64,000 nt of DNA from Luteococcus sp052116585 (GTDB lineage: Bacteria > Actinomycetota > Actinomycetes > Propionibacteriales > Propionibacteriaceae), in contig NZ_JBQKKT010000007.1 of assembly GCF_052116585.1 (NCBI RefSeq), positions 81,623 through 145,622 of the forward strand. Reading direction: 5' to 3'. Under the pieces are notes generated by a model, which was given only the letters and a program-made list of their open reading frames with translations, had not been told where the DNA came from and searched no databases. Positions 39,740 to 48,872 of the stretch are shown here, in pieces. Positions within the stretch are counted from its first letter, which is position 1. Each line of letters begins with the position of its first letter. The position numbers and the translations under genes are program-made.

Positions 39740-42531
39740 CAGTCCTCCCCTCCCTTGATGTGGATGTAGGACCCACCCGTGCGGGTACGCACCGGACCGG
39801 GAACCCGGATGGGTGGGGTCCGGCTGCCGGCCTCGCCCAACCGGGCCAGCGAGGAGAGCATCAGGCCGGTGACGGCCAGGAAGACGCCCAGGTCGAAGAC
39901 CAGCACGCTGGAGATCTCCAGCGGCCCCAGGTGCCACTTGATCGGGGTCAGGAAGGAGCCCTTGGTGTAGCCGAGCAGGCCGGCGCCGACCGAGACGAGG
40001 ACCCCGATGCTGACCAGCAGCATCGACGGGATGTCCAGCACCTTCGCCGTGCGGCCGTAGGCCAGGTAGACCAGACACAGGGCAGACCCCATCACCAGTG
40101 CTGCGATGAAGCCGCCTCCCGGGGCGTGGTGACCGCGGAAGTAGAGCCACAACGTCATCACCAACAGGACGGGGCCGACGATGCGACTCACCACCTGCAG
40201 GGTCATGTTGTTGTCTGCGGGATCCATGGCGGGGTGTGACATGTCCGCGGTGTAGAGGTGGGAGCGCATGGGCAACAGGCCACGCGATTCCAGGGCCACC
40301 AGGATGGCCATCGCGGTGACGCCCAGCACGCACAGCTCACCGAAGGTGTCCAGGGCTCGGAAGTCCACCAGGATGGTGTTCACCACATTGCTGCCGCCGG
40401 TGAGTGCCTCGGCATTGGTCAGGTACCACTTGCCGATGTCGGAGACCCGCGCGTCGGCCTGCAGATTCCAGGCCAGCACGAAACCGGTGATGCCGGCCAG
40501 TACGCCGAGCGCTGCGGCCAGGGTGATCCGCTTGCGGCCGGTGGCGTGGAAGGCGCGCGGCAGACGGCCCAGCAGCAGCACCATCATCACGACCGTGAGG
40601 ATTTCCACCAGCAACTGGGTCAGGGCCACGTCGGGGGCACCCAGCTGGAAGAGCATCAGGGCGACGGAGAAGCCGACGATGCCGACGGTGGTCACCAGCG
40701 CCACCCGGCTACGCCCCATGATCGTGAAGCCCACGCCCACCCAGACCAGGACGGCGACGAACCAGTCATAGGGGCGTTCGGCGTCGTCGGGCATCGGGAA
40801 CAGCCCCGAGTTCACCAGGGAGGCGAAGACCAGCACCACGAGGGCCGCAACGCCGGCGCCCAGGTGGCGGGCCGGAGAATCGGTGCGGGTGGGCCCGCCC
40901 AGGCGGTAGGCCAGCCCCACCAGGACGCTGCGCACGTCGTCGACCATGCGCACCGCCGGCACGGGCGGCACCAGCCGCGCCAACACCGGATCCAGCTGGC
41001 GGCGAGCCACGACGGCGAGCGTGCCCAGCAGGATCACCGCGGCCGACATCCCCAGGGCCCAGTTCAGACCGTGCCACAGGTTCAGGTGGGAGTGCTCCGC
41101 GTGACCCGTGACCTCGCTGGCGGCCGCATCCACCAGCGGCTGGAGCAGCGGGCCGAACAGGCCGAAGACGATGCCCGCGAAGGAGGCGAGCACCACCGGC
41201 ACCAGCATCAGCGCCGGGCCCTCCTGCGGGGCATTGTCCATGCGTTCACCGGGCAGGGTGTGCACCAGCATTCGCCCGCAGTAGGCAAAGGTCAAGGTGG
41301 CGGCCAGCACCGCTCCCACGCTGACAGGGACGGCCAGGGCGACCGGCATCCGGGTCATGGCGCCGAACAATGCCTCCTTGCTGACGAAGCCGAACAGCGG
41401 CGGCAGGCCGGCCATGCCCGCCGCGGCCACGACCAGCGCGGTGGAGGTCACCGGCATGCTGCGGGCCAGGCCACGCAATGTGCGGATGTCTCGGGTGCCG
41501 GTCTGGTGGTCGATGACGCCGACGCCCATGAACAGGGCCGACTTGAACAGTGCGTGCGCCAGCACGTGGGTCAGGGCACCGATGATGGCGTAGTTGCTGC
41601 CGATGCCGATGGTGGCCACCAGGAAGCCGAGCTGGCTGACCGTCGAATAGGCCAGCAGCTCCTTCATGTCGTAGCGCTGCATGGCCATCGTCGCGCCGAA
41701 CAGGGCCGTGACCAGACCGGTCACCAGCAGCAGCGTGTCCCACAGGGCGATGCCCGCGAACAGCGTCGAGAAGCGCACCAGCAGGAAGATGCCGGCCTTC
41801 ACCATGGCCGCGGCGTGCAGGTAGGCGCTCACCGGGGTGGAGGCCACCATCGCGTCGGGCAGCCAGAAGTGGAAGGGGAACTGCGCACACTTGGTGAAGG
41901 CGGACACGGCCACCAGGAGGGCCGAGACGAGCAGCAGCGTCGGATGACCCTGCCAGGCCTCGCGATTCAACACGTCGGACAGGGCCAGACTGCCCGTGGC
42001 AACCCGGGCCAGCGCGACGGAACCCAGCAGACACAGTCCGCCCGAGGCCGTCAGCACGAAGGTGCGGACGGCCGGCTGGACGCCCTTGGCTCCGGACTGG
42101 GCGATCAGCAGGAAGGAGCAGATGGTGGTGAACTCCCACATCACCCACAGCACCAGCAGGTCATCGGCCAGCACCAGACCGGTCATCGCGGCTGCGAAGG
42201 CAGTGAGCTGGCCATAGAAGCGGCCGTGCGCGCCCTCCTTCAGGTAGTTGACCGAGTAGGCCATCACCAGGGCGCCAATCACCAGCACCACCAGCGCGAA
42301 GAGCACCGCGAGACCATCCAGCCGCAAGGAGAGGTGGACGCCCAGCTGCGGAATCCACGACACGCTCCACGCGAGCCCCGGCTGGTTGAGCGCGAGCCAG
42401 CCCACAATCCCCGCGGCCACCGTCAACCCCACACTGATCACCCAACCGGCTCGACGGCCCCACCACTGCCCCAGGAGGGCACCGACGACGGACAGGCCGA
42501 ACAGGCTGGCGACGAGCAGGGGAAGGGCCAC
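39739..42531 (-). CDS. mnhA: Mrp antiporter subunit A, with fused MnhB domain
   Basis: A 930-residue subunit. Residues 1-about 620 are NuoL/ND5-like, with the Glu in LLVLWVMWEFTTICSFLLI near 120, Lys/His of FTKCAQFPFHFWLPDAMVA near 213, and the ALFKSALFMGVGVIDHQTGT region near 325. Residues about 640-780 are the MrpA C-terminal/MbhD-like part and about 790-930 (NNMTLQVVSRIVGPVLLVMT, then GGGFIAALVMGSALCLVYLA) is the MnhB domain, so no separate mnhB gene is needed. GTG at 42531 has GAGG at 6 nt. First gene of the operon. Confidence 0.92.
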   Translation of the reverse strand: MALPLLVASLFGLSVVGALLGQWWGRRAGWVISVGLTVAAGIVGWLALNQPGLAWSVSWIPQLGVHLSLRLDGLAVLFALVVLVIGALVMAYSVNYLKEGAHGRFYGQLTAFAAAMTGLVLADDLLVLWVMWEFTTICSFLLIAQSGAKGVQPAVRTFVLTASGGLCLLGSVALARVATGSLALSDVLNREAWQGHPTLLLVSALLVAVSAFTKCAQFPFHFWLPDAMVASTPVSAYLHAAAMVKAGIFLLVRFSTLFAGIALWDTLLLVTGLVTALFGATMAMQRYDMKELLAYSTVSQLGFLVATIGIGSNYAIIGALTHVLAHALFKSALFMGVGVIDHQTGTRDIRTLRGLARSMPVTSTALVVAAAGMAGLPPLFGFVSKEALFGAMTRMPVALAVPVSVGAVLAATLTFAYCGRMLVHTLPGERMDNAPQEGPALMLVPVVLASFAGIVFGLFGPLLQPLVDAAASEVTGHAEHSHLNLWHGLNWALGMSAAVILLGTLAVVARRQLDPVLARLVPPVPAVRMVDDVRSVLVGLAYRLGGPTRTDSPARHLGAGVAALVVLVFASLVNSGLFPMPDDAERPYDWFVAVLVWVGVGFTIMGRSRVALVTTVGIVGFSVALMLFQLGAPDVALTQLLVEILTVVMMVLLLGRLPRAFHATGRKRITLAAALGVLAGITGFVLAWNLQADARVSDIGKWYLTNAEALTGGSNVVNTILVDFRALDTFGELCVLGVTAMAILVALESRGLLPMRSHLYTADMSHPAMDPADNNMTLQVVSRIVGPVLLVMTLWLYFRGHHAPGGGFIAALVMGSALCLVYLAYGRTAKVLDIPSMLLVSIGVLVSVGAGLLGYTKGSFLTPIKWHLGPLEISSVLVFDLGVFLAVTGLMLSSLARLGEAGSRTPPIRVPGPVRTRTGGSYIHIKGGED

Positions 42532-42796
42532 AGCGGTCCTCTCATGATGGCCTTCCCAGAGCATGGGAATACACCACCAAGTGGATTCAAGAAGGAGTTC
42601 GAGGCCAGTGTAATTGGTCAGGCCAAATGTCGGGCGGGCACTCCACCATGCGGCCGCCGTCTCAGCGACTCAACGGACGCCCCCCCGTTGTGGACCCCGC
42701 CGCTGACAGCCTTGTCCGCCTACTGCGGAATTTCCCCACCCCTGAGGGCGGGATGCGGCCGCAGGGTCTCGCAGAAGACCAGCCAGGACCGGCACA
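42532..42796. other. Divergent intergenic region, mnhA / AI-2E transporter
   Basis: These 265 bp separate two divergent genes. I see no gene, repeat or convincing promoter. On the minus strand TTGGCCTGACC occurs, also present in the cspA promoter, but its spacing to a -10 is wrong. Confidence 0.4.
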
Positions 42797-43972
42797 GTGA
42801 AGGCCGTGTACAGCGCCCAGCAACCCGACCTGCAGACCCGAATGCCCCGAGGGCTCAACCTTGCCCTGCGCTTCGGGATTCCCGCCCTGGTGGCCGTCGC
42901 CTGCCTCTGGGTGGCCTTCCAGCTGGTGGGACTGACGCGCTTCGCCCTGCTGCCGATGGCGGTCGCCCTGCTCATCACCGCGCTCCTGACGCCGGCAGTG
43001 CGGTGGCTGCACGGTCGGCTGCGCGTCAACCGTTACCTGGCCGGAGCCCTGTGCCTGCTGGCCCTGCTGGGCAGCGTGGTGGGGCTGGTCACGATCGCGA
43101 CCCGGATCATGTTCAAGCAGATCGGAAGCATCACCGAACTGGCACAGGAGGCCATCACGTCGAGTGCCCAATGGCTGCGCGAGGGCCCTCTGCACGTGGA
43201 CGAGGGCCAGCTCCAGCAGGGCGTCGACAAGGCCCAGGAGTGGCTCAGCGGCAACAGCCAGGGCATCGCCCAGGGAGCCCTGCAGATCAGCGGCTCGGTC
43301 ACAGAGGTGGGTGCCATGACCCTGTTGGCACTGGTGAGCGCCTTCTTCTTCCTGGGCGACGGCCCGGCGATCTGGCGCACGCTGCTGTGGCTCGTGCCGC
43401 ACCGCTCCCGCGCCCGCCAGCTGGAAGCCTCTCGCCGCAGCTGGCGCAGCCTGGAGCTCTACGCCCGAACGGCGGTGGCGGTGGCTGCCCTGGACGCCGT
43501 CGGGATCTGGTTGGGGGCCGTCCTGTTGGGGGTCCCCTTCGCCCTGCCGGTGGCGATGCTGGTCTTCGTCTCCGCCTTCATCCCCTTCCTCGGCGCCATC
43601 GCGTCCGGCGCCGTGGCAGTGGCGATCGCCTTCTTTGCCAAGGGGGTCACCACTGCCCTGCTGATGCTGCTCGTGGTGCTCGCCGTCCAACAGCTCGAGG
43701 GCAATGTGCTGCAGCCCCTGCTGATGGGCAAGGCGGTCTCCCTGCACCCCTATGCGGTGATCCTGGGCGTCAGCCTGGCCGGTTACCTGTGGAGTCTGGC
43801 CGGGGCGCTGCTGGCCGTTCCCGTGATGGCCGTCGCGATGGCCTGGCTGCGCTATCTCAACGACGACGACCGTTTCCCGGAGCTGGGCACCCTGTCACGC
43901 GAGGAGCGGGAGCCCGCCCCCGACGAACCAACACAGGACGATCACCGCGGGGCCGCTGCCGTCACCCCTTGA
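42797..43972 (+). CDS. AI-2E family transporter (YdiK/TqsA type)
   Basis: A 391-residue membrane protein of the AI-2E transporter family (PF01594), with helices in an N-terminal group, a soluble loop around residues 120-170 and a C-terminal group. Typical strings are GVPFALPVAMLVFVSAFIPF then LGAI near residue 250, and QQLEGNVLQPLLMGKAVSLH near 300 followed by PYAVILGVSLAG. Family members export diverse small molecules or act in Na+/H+ exchange; autoinducer export should not be assumed. GTG start after AGGA. The 3' end overlaps the convergent thioredoxin-like gene by 11 bp. Confidence 0.9.
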   Translation: MKAVYSAQQPDLQTRMPRGLNLALRFGIPALVAVACLWVAFQLVGLTRFALLPMAVALLITALLTPAVRWLHGRLRVNRYLAGALCLLALLGSVVGLVTIATRIMFKQIGSITELAQEAITSSAQWLREGPLHVDEGQLQQGVDKAQEWLSGNSQGIAQGALQISGSVTEVGAMTLLALVSAFFFLGDGPAIWRTLLWLVPHRSRARQLEASRRSWRSLELYARTAVAVAALDAVGIWLGAVLLGVPFALPVAMLVFVSAFIPFLGAIASGAVAVAIAFFAKGVTTALLMLLVVLAVQQLEGNVLQPLLMGKAVSLHPYAVILGVSLAGYLWSLAGALLAVPVMAVAMAWLRYLNDDDRFPELGTLSREEREPAPDEPTQDDHRGAAAVTP

Positions 43973-44603
43973 TGAGGGCCAGGTTCTCGTCCATCTGCTC
44001 GGCGTTCAACGCTCCCATGTGGCTCTTGCGCAGGATCCCGTCCCGGTCGATGAAGAAGTGCGAGGGGATGCCGAGCGAACGGTAGCGCGACGCGATCGTC
44101 GTCTCCGGGTCGCTGATCATGGGGACGGTCAGCCCCAGCCGACTGGTGTAGCCCTGGATGGTCGCCCGGTCCTCGTTGATGAAGATGGACAGCACCATCA
44201 CGTCATCGGCCTGGTGCTTCTTCCAGGCGGCCTCGATGTCCGGCGCCTCGGCGCGGCAAGCAGTGCACCAGGTGGCGCCGAAGTTCAACCAGACCGGCTG
44301 CCCCTTGAGCTCGGCCAGGGAGACCTGCTTGCCGTCCAGCGTGGTGGCGGTGAAGCCCGGTGCGGGCTGCCCCACCTCCGGCGCGGAGCCGCTCTGGTCA
44401 CCCTCCAGGGTCACCGCGGTGGCACCGTTGAGCGCTGCCTGCTCCGGCTCGTCCTCACCACTGGGACGGCCCAGCAACCAGGCCCCGCCCAGCACCAGCG
44501 CCAGGGTGAGGGCCAGCACCAGGCCACTGCCGTACTTGCTGCGGCGCAACCGTTCGCGCCAGTCGCCTGAGGTGGGTGCCGGCTCGGTGTGGTTCTCGCT
44601 CAT
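43962..44603 (-). CDS. Membrane-anchored thioredoxin-like protein, ResA/TlpA type
   Basis: A 213-residue protein with one N-terminal anchor helix (about residues 27-45) and an extracytoplasmic thioredoxin fold. The redox motif is WCTAC near residue 113 in LNFGATWCTACRAEAP, and the cis-Pro is in GIPSHFFID near 180. ResA-type proteins reduce the CxxCH cysteines of apocytochrome c. It is the last gene of the leftward run TPR-ccdA-resB-ccsB-resA, 152 bp after ccsB, with palindromic repeats in that gap. It would receive electrons from CcdA. Confidence 0.9.
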   Translation of the reverse strand: MSENHTEPAPTSGDWRERLRRSKYGSGLVLALTLALVLGGAWLLGRPSGEDEPEQAALNGATAVTLEGDQSGSAPEVGQPAPGFTATTLDGKQVSLAELKGQPVWLNFGATWCTACRAEAPDIEAAWKKHQADDVMVLSIFINEDRATIQGYTSRLGLTVPMISDPETTIASRYRSLGIPSHFFIDRDGILRKSHMGALNAEQMDENLALIKG

Positions 44604-44617
44604 GTCTAGCTCCTCAT

Positions 44618-44725
44618 CCCCTCGACAAGCTCGGGGACCGTGATTGGTTCAGAAATCCATCCGCCCGGCGGCCGAGCCTGTCGAGGCCCCAACCCGGCGG
44701 TCGAAGCCCCTCGACAGGCTCGGGG
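44618..44725. repeat. Three palindromic CCTCGACARGCTCGGGG repeats
   Basis: CCCCTCGACAAGCTCGGGG (44618-44636), inverted CCGAGCCTGTCGAGG (44672-44686) and CCCCTCGACAGGCTCGGGG (44707-44725). The outer copies are direct repeats, and the middle copy can pair with either to form a long hairpin. This resembles REP-like extragenic palindromes that are common in actinobacterial genomes. Here they sit between ccsB and resA and may limit resA expression. Confidence 0.75.
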
Positions 44726-44755
44726 ATCGGAGTCGACGGGCGTGGGAAGCCAAGG

Positions 44756-45607
44756 TCAGCCGCCGTAGGAGTGCAGGCCACCGAAGAAGTGGTTGCCCAG
44801 GAAGGTGAAGATGATGGCGCCGAAGCCCAGGATCAGCAGCCAGGCCGATCGGTTGCCCTGCCAGCCCTTGGTCACCCGGGCGTGCAGGTAGGCGCCGTAG
44901 ATCAGCCAGGTGACCATGGCGGCGGTCTCCTTCGGATCCCAGCTCCAGTAGCGGCCCCAGGCGGTGTTGGCCCAGATGGCGCCCTGGATGTTCATCATGG
45001 TCAGCAGCGGGAAGCTGAAGACCACCGCACGGTAGCCCAGCTCGTCCAGACGCTCCAGGCTGGGAAGGCCGCTCCAGCGCACCTTCGGCTTGACCAGGTA
45101 CAGGATGCCGGCGGCCGAGGCGACGGCACCGGCGCCGTAACCCAGCACCGCCAGGAAGACGTGCACCGTCAGCATGAAGGGGCTCTGCAGGGCGGGCACC
45201 AGCGGCTTGACGCTGTCATCACGGGTGGCGGCATAGACCAGCATGGTCAGGGCCAACGGCAGCAGGGCGATGCCCAAGGCGCGAGCATGGTGGCGACGCT
45301 CGAAGTAGATGTAGAAGGCCAGCATTCCCCACCCGAAGGAGCACGCGAACTCGTACTGGTTCGCGAAGGGTGCGTGCTTGACCACGATGGTGCGACAGAC
45401 CAGGGCGATCGTCATCAGGATGAAGGCCAGCACCGTCAACTGGCTGCCGTACCAGGCGACCCCGCGCACCGGGGTGGCCTGCTGGGCACCCGCCGTGGCC
45501 ACCTGGGCATTGCGTCGGGTGGTGGTCAGCGACGTGATGTAGGCCACCGCGGCCAAGGCCACCAGCGCGATCGAGGCGTAGAGGCAGTACTTGGAGATCT
45601 CAAGCAT
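44756..45607 (-). CDS. ccsB: Cytochrome c biogenesis protein CcsB (ResC-like)
   Basis: A 283-residue membrane protein with about eight helices. The haem-handling WWD domain is present as AWGRYWSWDPKETAAMVTWL near residue 218, with conserved His in NQYEFACSFGW region and GNHFFGGLHSYGG at the C-terminus. With ResB it forms the system II haem exporter and ligase that attaches haem to CxxCH motifs outside the membrane. Start overlaps the resB stop by 8 bp; RBS GGGAG. Confidence 0.92.
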   Translation of the reverse strand: MLEISKYCLYASIALVALAAVAYITSLTTTRRNAQVATAGAQQATPVRGVAWYGSQLTVLAFILMTIALVCRTIVVKHAPFANQYEFACSFGWGMLAFYIYFERRHHARALGIALLPLALTMLVYAATRDDSVKPLVPALQSPFMLTVHVFLAVLGYGAGAVASAAGILYLVKPKVRWSGLPSLERLDELGYRAVVFSFPLLTMMNIQGAIWANTAWGRYWSWDPKETAAMVTWLIYGAYLHARVTKGWQGNRSAWLLILGFGAIIFTFLGNHFFGGLHSYGG

Positions 45608-47078
45608 GGGTGCTCCCGGAGTGGGTCGAGTCGTCGGATTCGGGACTGGTGGGCTTGCCGAGCGAGTCGACGAAGCGGAAGACCTTCTGCTCGAAGATCG
45701 TGTCGTGGCGGTCGGGCGAGGCGACGCGCACCCGGCTGCCACCGTCGTCGGTGCGGTGCACGCGCAACCAGATGCGCTGGTGGCGGTAGAACATGGTGCA
45801 GATGGTGCCCAGCACCAGCAGGAAGGAGCCAATCCACACCAGGATCGCGCCATTGTCCTTGCTGACCATCAGGCCCGTGAACTGACGCTCACGCTCCAGG
45901 GTGACGGCCAACCCGTTCACCTGCTGCTCGCGGCCCTGGCTGATCACCTGCTTGTCGATCGGCTCGTCGGTGGTGCGGTCGTAGAACTCCACCTGCACCT
46001 GGCCGGGCGCGATGCGGGCATCCACTTGGCCGGAGGCAGGCGCGATGACGAACATGTTGTACCCGCGCTCGGGGAATTCCACCTTGCCGAAGTTGGTCAG
46101 CTTGTCGTCGGTGCTGTACTGCAGCGGCACGCCACCGTGGTAGACCTGCTTGCCCGCGGCGTCCTTGACGGTCATCTCGGCAGCGAAGCCGAAGTATGCC
46201 TGGTTGAAGGCGATCCCGTCATACTTCATCGGTGAGTTCACCCGGGTGGTGTGCTGCTTGACCTGCTTGCCGTCCTCGTAGAGCACCAGTTCCGAGGCGT
46301 AGTCCATCGGGGATCCATCGTCGTGGTAGGTGTCGGTGAAGCTCTTGGCCTCCACCGCCAGGTTGGTGCCGTGCCCCACCGGCTGCGGCCCCATGCCCAC
46401 CGGAACGGTGAACTCGTTGTTGCGGAAACCGGTGTTGTTGGTGATGAGCACACCCAGCAGGATCAGCACGAAGGCGGTGTGGGCCAGCGCGGTGCCCAGC
46501 GGCATCCAGCGGTTCTTGTCGGCATAGAGGTTCAGGCCGTCGTCGCGGCTGTCCTCGATGACCCGGTAGTGCTCGGCGGCCAGCTTGGCGCGCGCATCGT
46601 CGAAGAGTGCCTGCGGGCTGCCCGCCAGCTCCACCGTGCGACGAGTGCGGGCGTGGTCGAAGAAGCCCTCACGCACGTGGGTGTGGGGCTGGGTGGCGTT
46701 CTTCCACAAGGTCGGCAGGCGGTGGGTGGTGCAGCCGATGATGCTCAGCGCCAGCAACACCGTGACGATCCGGAAGGGCCACGAGCTGAACATGTGGAAG
46801 ACGCCCAGGAAGCTCAGCGGCATCGTCCAGCCGCGGTAACGGGGACGCTGCTCCTCCAGGAAGGAGCGGTACCAGTCCGGGTTGTTGTAGGTCTGGGCGT
46901 CGGCCTGCGGGAAGAGCACCCCCACCAGGGCGAGCAGTGCCATCGCGAAGATCAGGAACAAACCGATCCGCTTGTTGTAGAACAGGCGGTAGATGCGCAG
47001 CAGCATCTCCTTGGGGGTGATGTCTGCCCCCGGCCCGGTGTCGAGCCCCTGCGGCGGGGTCTTCACGGCTGTACTCAT
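45600..47078 (-). CDS. resB: Cytochrome c biogenesis protein ResB
   Basis: A 492-residue ResB/Ccs1 family protein: three N-terminal helices, a large extracytoplasmic domain of about 250 residues and one C-terminal helix near 425-445. Signatures are NPDWYRSFLEEQRPRYRG region near residue 66, SWPFRIVTVLLALSIIGCTTH (in part) near 100 and GTALAHTAFVLILLGVLI near 182. Partner of CcsB. It precedes ccsB and follows ccdA by 10 bp, a complete system II cassette. Confidence 0.92.
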   Translation of the reverse strand: MSTAVKTPPQGLDTGPGADITPKEMLLRIYRLFYNKRIGLFLIFAMALLALVGVLFPQADAQTYNNPDWYRSFLEEQRPRYRGWTMPLSFLGVFHMFSSWPFRIVTVLLALSIIGCTTHRLPTLWKNATQPHTHVREGFFDHARTRRTVELAGSPQALFDDARAKLAAEHYRVIEDSRDDGLNLYADKNRWMPLGTALAHTAFVLILLGVLITNNTGFRNNEFTVPVGMGPQPVGHGTNLAVEAKSFTDTYHDDGSPMDYASELVLYEDGKQVKQHTTRVNSPMKYDGIAFNQAYFGFAAEMTVKDAAGKQVYHGGVPLQYSTDDKLTNFGKVEFPERGYNMFVIAPASGQVDARIAPGQVQVEFYDRTTDEPIDKQVISQGREQQVNGLAVTLERERQFTGLMVSKDNGAILVWIGSFLLVLGTICTMFYRHQRIWLRVHRTDDGGSRVRVASPDRHDTIFEQKVFRFVDSLGKPTSPESDDSTHSGSTHA

Positions 47079-47088
47079 GGCATCTTCC

Positions 47089-47775
47089 TCATACTCCGAA
47101 GCTCTGGAGCTTGCTGAACTGGTCTGTGACCACCAGGAATCCGACCAGCACCAGCAGTGCTCCGGAGACCAGTTGGACTGCGGCCTCGTGGCGGGTGAAC
47201 CAGGTGAGCCGCTCACTCACCCAGGACGCCCCCAGCGCCACCGCGACGAAGGGGATCCCCAGCCCCAAGCAGTAGGCCACCAGCAGGGCGGCACCGTGCC
47301 AGACGCTGCTCGACTGGGTGGCCAGCGCGATGATCCCGCCCAGGATCGGCCCGATGCAGGGCGTCCATCCGGCGCCGAAGGCCAGCCCGAGCGCCAGCGA
47401 CCGGCCGGTGCTGGGGGCTTGGCTGCCGCGCCCCGAACGGGGGCCGCCCAGGCTGCGTGACAGGAAGGGGATCTCCACCAGGCCGGCCACGTGCAGGCCC
47501 ATCACCACCAGCACCAGGCCACCGGCCCAGCGCAGCAGGTCACGGTGGTCACCGATCACCCAACCGACCAGACCGATGGAGGCCCACAGCCCGACGAAGA
47601 CCACGCTGAAACCCAGCACGAAGGCCAACGCCTGGCGCAACGCACCTAGCCTGGTGCGCCGCTCGTCGCTGCCCACCAGGTAACCGACGTAGACCGGCAC
47701 GATCGGCAGGAAGCAGGGCGAGGCGAAGCTGACGATGCCCGCCAGCAGCGCGATCGGAAGGGTCAGGTTGTCCAT
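47089..47775 (-). CDS. ccdA: Thiol-disulfide transporter CcdA
   Basis: A 228-residue, six-helix CcdA/DsbD-type electron carrier moving reducing power across the membrane. The two redox Cys are in SFASPCFLPIVPVYVGYL near residue 21 and GAGWTPCIGPILGG near 137, the conserved FxSPC and GWTPC sites. It supplies electrons to the ResA-like protein for cytochrome c maturation. The ATG lies 4 nt after the stop of the TPR gene. Confidence 0.94.
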   Translation of the reverse strand: MDNLTLPIALLAGIVSFASPCFLPIVPVYVGYLVGSDERRTRLGALRQALAFVLGFSVVFVGLWASIGLVGWVIGDHRDLLRWAGGLVLVVMGLHVAGLVEIPFLSRSLGGPRSGRGSQAPSTGRSLALGLAFGAGWTPCIGPILGGIIALATQSSSVWHGAALLVAYCLGLGIPFVAVALGASWVSERLTWFTRHEAAVQLVSGALLVLVGFLVVTDQFSKLQSFGV

Positions 47776-47779
47776 GTCA

Positions 47780-48715
47780 TCAACGCGGCGGGGTGGCCGA
47801 GCCGGAAGGAGCCGACGAGGCGTTGGGAGTGGTGGGGGCCGAGGCGGCGGGCGTTGTCGACGACTCGGCCGAGGGGGTGCTGGACGGCCCTCCCAGGTGT
47901 GACTGGACGGTCTTGGCCAGATCCGAGTCCGGCTCCAGCTCGACCACCTTCTGCCAGGCTGCCCTGGCCTTGTCCATGTCATTGCGCGACATGTGCAGGA
48001 AGCCCAGGTTGTAGTGGATGACGGCCTTCTTGGGGTCCAGCTTGGCCGCCTGGTTCCAGGCCTTCTCCGCCTCGTCCAGGTTGGCGTCGTTGAAGTGCGC
48101 CACGCCCAGCGCGGTCCACGCGTCGCTGTCCTTGGGGGTCACCTTGGTGACCCGCGCCTGCCACTGGGCGGCCTTCTTGTACTCCTGGGCGCCGTCGTAG
48201 ATCTGGCCGAGCGCCTTCATCGACAAGACGTCCTTGGGATCCTTCTTGATCTTCTCCTCCAGGGTGGCCACCATCTTGGGGTCCACCGGCTTGGGAGTGC
48301 TCATCTGCTGCCCGTCGGCCGGGGATGAGGCCTCGCTGGTGGCCTGCTGGGGCTGTCCCCCGTCGTCGAGCAGGTAGACGCCCAGGACGACGGCAGCACC
48401 CAGGGTGGCCAGCCCCAGACCCGTCACCAGCCGGTTGCGACGCTTGGGTGCGGCCGAGACCGCGGGCGTCGCCGCGACGGGAGTCTGGTCGTCGAGCCCG
48501 ACCAGCTCCAGGTCCTCGTCGATCTGCGCGTCACCGCCCACGGCCAGGTCGGCCAGGCGGCGCTGCCGCTGGGCCCATCCCCCGAGCTCGGTGGGTGCCT
48601 GGTCGAGGAAGCCAACCAACTGGTCTCGCGTCGCGGCGACCTGCTCGGGGCTGGCATCCGCAGGCAACCCGAGGGCCTGGATCGCGGCGCTGCGCTGGCT
48701 GTCTGCGGTGGTCAT
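47780..48715 (-). CDS. TPR membrane protein, CcmH/NrfG-like
   Basis: A 311-residue protein. Residues 1-95 are cytoplasmic with an acidic patch; one helix near 98-115 (VTGLGLATLGAAVVLGVYLL, in part) anchors it; then about four TPR motifs (DVLSMKALGQIYDGAQEYKK, DSDAWTALGVAHFNDANLDE, AVIHYNLGFLHMSRNDMDKA) between residues 165 and 265; the end is Ser/Thr/Pro-rich. TPR proteins of the NrfG/CcmH-C type hold apocytochromes during haem ligation in Gram-negative bacteria. First gene of the cytochrome maturation run, next to nrfHA, it may play an analogous role. That is inference, as system II normally lacks such a subunit. Confidence 0.8.
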   Translation of the reverse strand: MTTADSQRSAAIQALGLPADASPEQVAATRDQLVGFLDQAPTELGGWAQRQRRLADLAVGGDAQIDEDLELVGLDDQTPVAATPAVSAAPKRRNRLVTGLGLATLGAAVVLGVYLLDDGGQPQQATSEASSPADGQQMSTPKPVDPKMVATLEEKIKKDPKDVLSMKALGQIYDGAQEYKKAAQWQARVTKVTPKDSDAWTALGVAHFNDANLDEAEKAWNQAAKLDPKKAVIHYNLGFLHMSRNDMDKARAAWQKVVELEPDSDLAKTVQSHLGGPSSTPSAESSTTPAASAPTTPNASSAPSGSATPPR

Positions 48716-48756
48716 CAGTGGCTCCCGAAGGCTGGCGAGTTAGATACGGAATGTGC

Positions 48757-48767
48757 AAGGCATATTC
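48757..48767 (-). promoter_or_regulatory. GAATATGCCTT motif upstream of cytochrome maturation genes
   Basis: The identical 11-mer lies at 51079-51089 upstream of nrfH. Here it is 42 nt before the TPR gene start. TATGCC could be a -10 hexamer. Twenty bp upstream (48777-48790) is a palindrome CTCACT-GT-AGTGAG, a possible operator. Confidence 0.45.
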
Positions 48768-48804
48768 GTTGCCGCTCACTGTAGTGAGAGCCCTTCCATG
48801 ACGA

Positions 48805-48842
48805 ACGGGCGGGGGTGGACTTTGAGGTCCACCCCCGCCCGT
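48805..48842 (-). terminator. Terminator of nrfHA
   Basis: A perfect 16-bp stem: ACGGGCGGGGGTGGAC, loop TTTGAG, GTCCACCCCCGCCCGT, about 30 nt after the nrfA stop. It separates nrfHA from the cytochrome maturation genes, which therefore need their own promoter. Confidence 0.8.
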
Positions 48843-48872
48843 CGGTTGGTCAAGCAGCTACTTCCCGAGCTG

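Noticed and set aside
42619..42635. Shared ATTTGGCCTGACC between the cspA promoter and the mnhA upstream region
   Set aside because: A 13-base match between two sites is expected by chance in a window of this size and composition, and the spacing to a -10 element differs.
42797..43972. Autoinducer-2 export as function of the AI-2E family gene
   Set aside because: The family name is historical; members move varied substrates and no luxS or lsr gene is in view.
40258..44085. Very long open frame (over 1200 codons) on the plus strand opposite mnhA
   Set aside because: It encodes low-complexity His/Gln/Gly/Arg-rich sequence, has no domain, and lies antisense to a clearly conserved gene. High GC content removes stop codons from the opposite strand.
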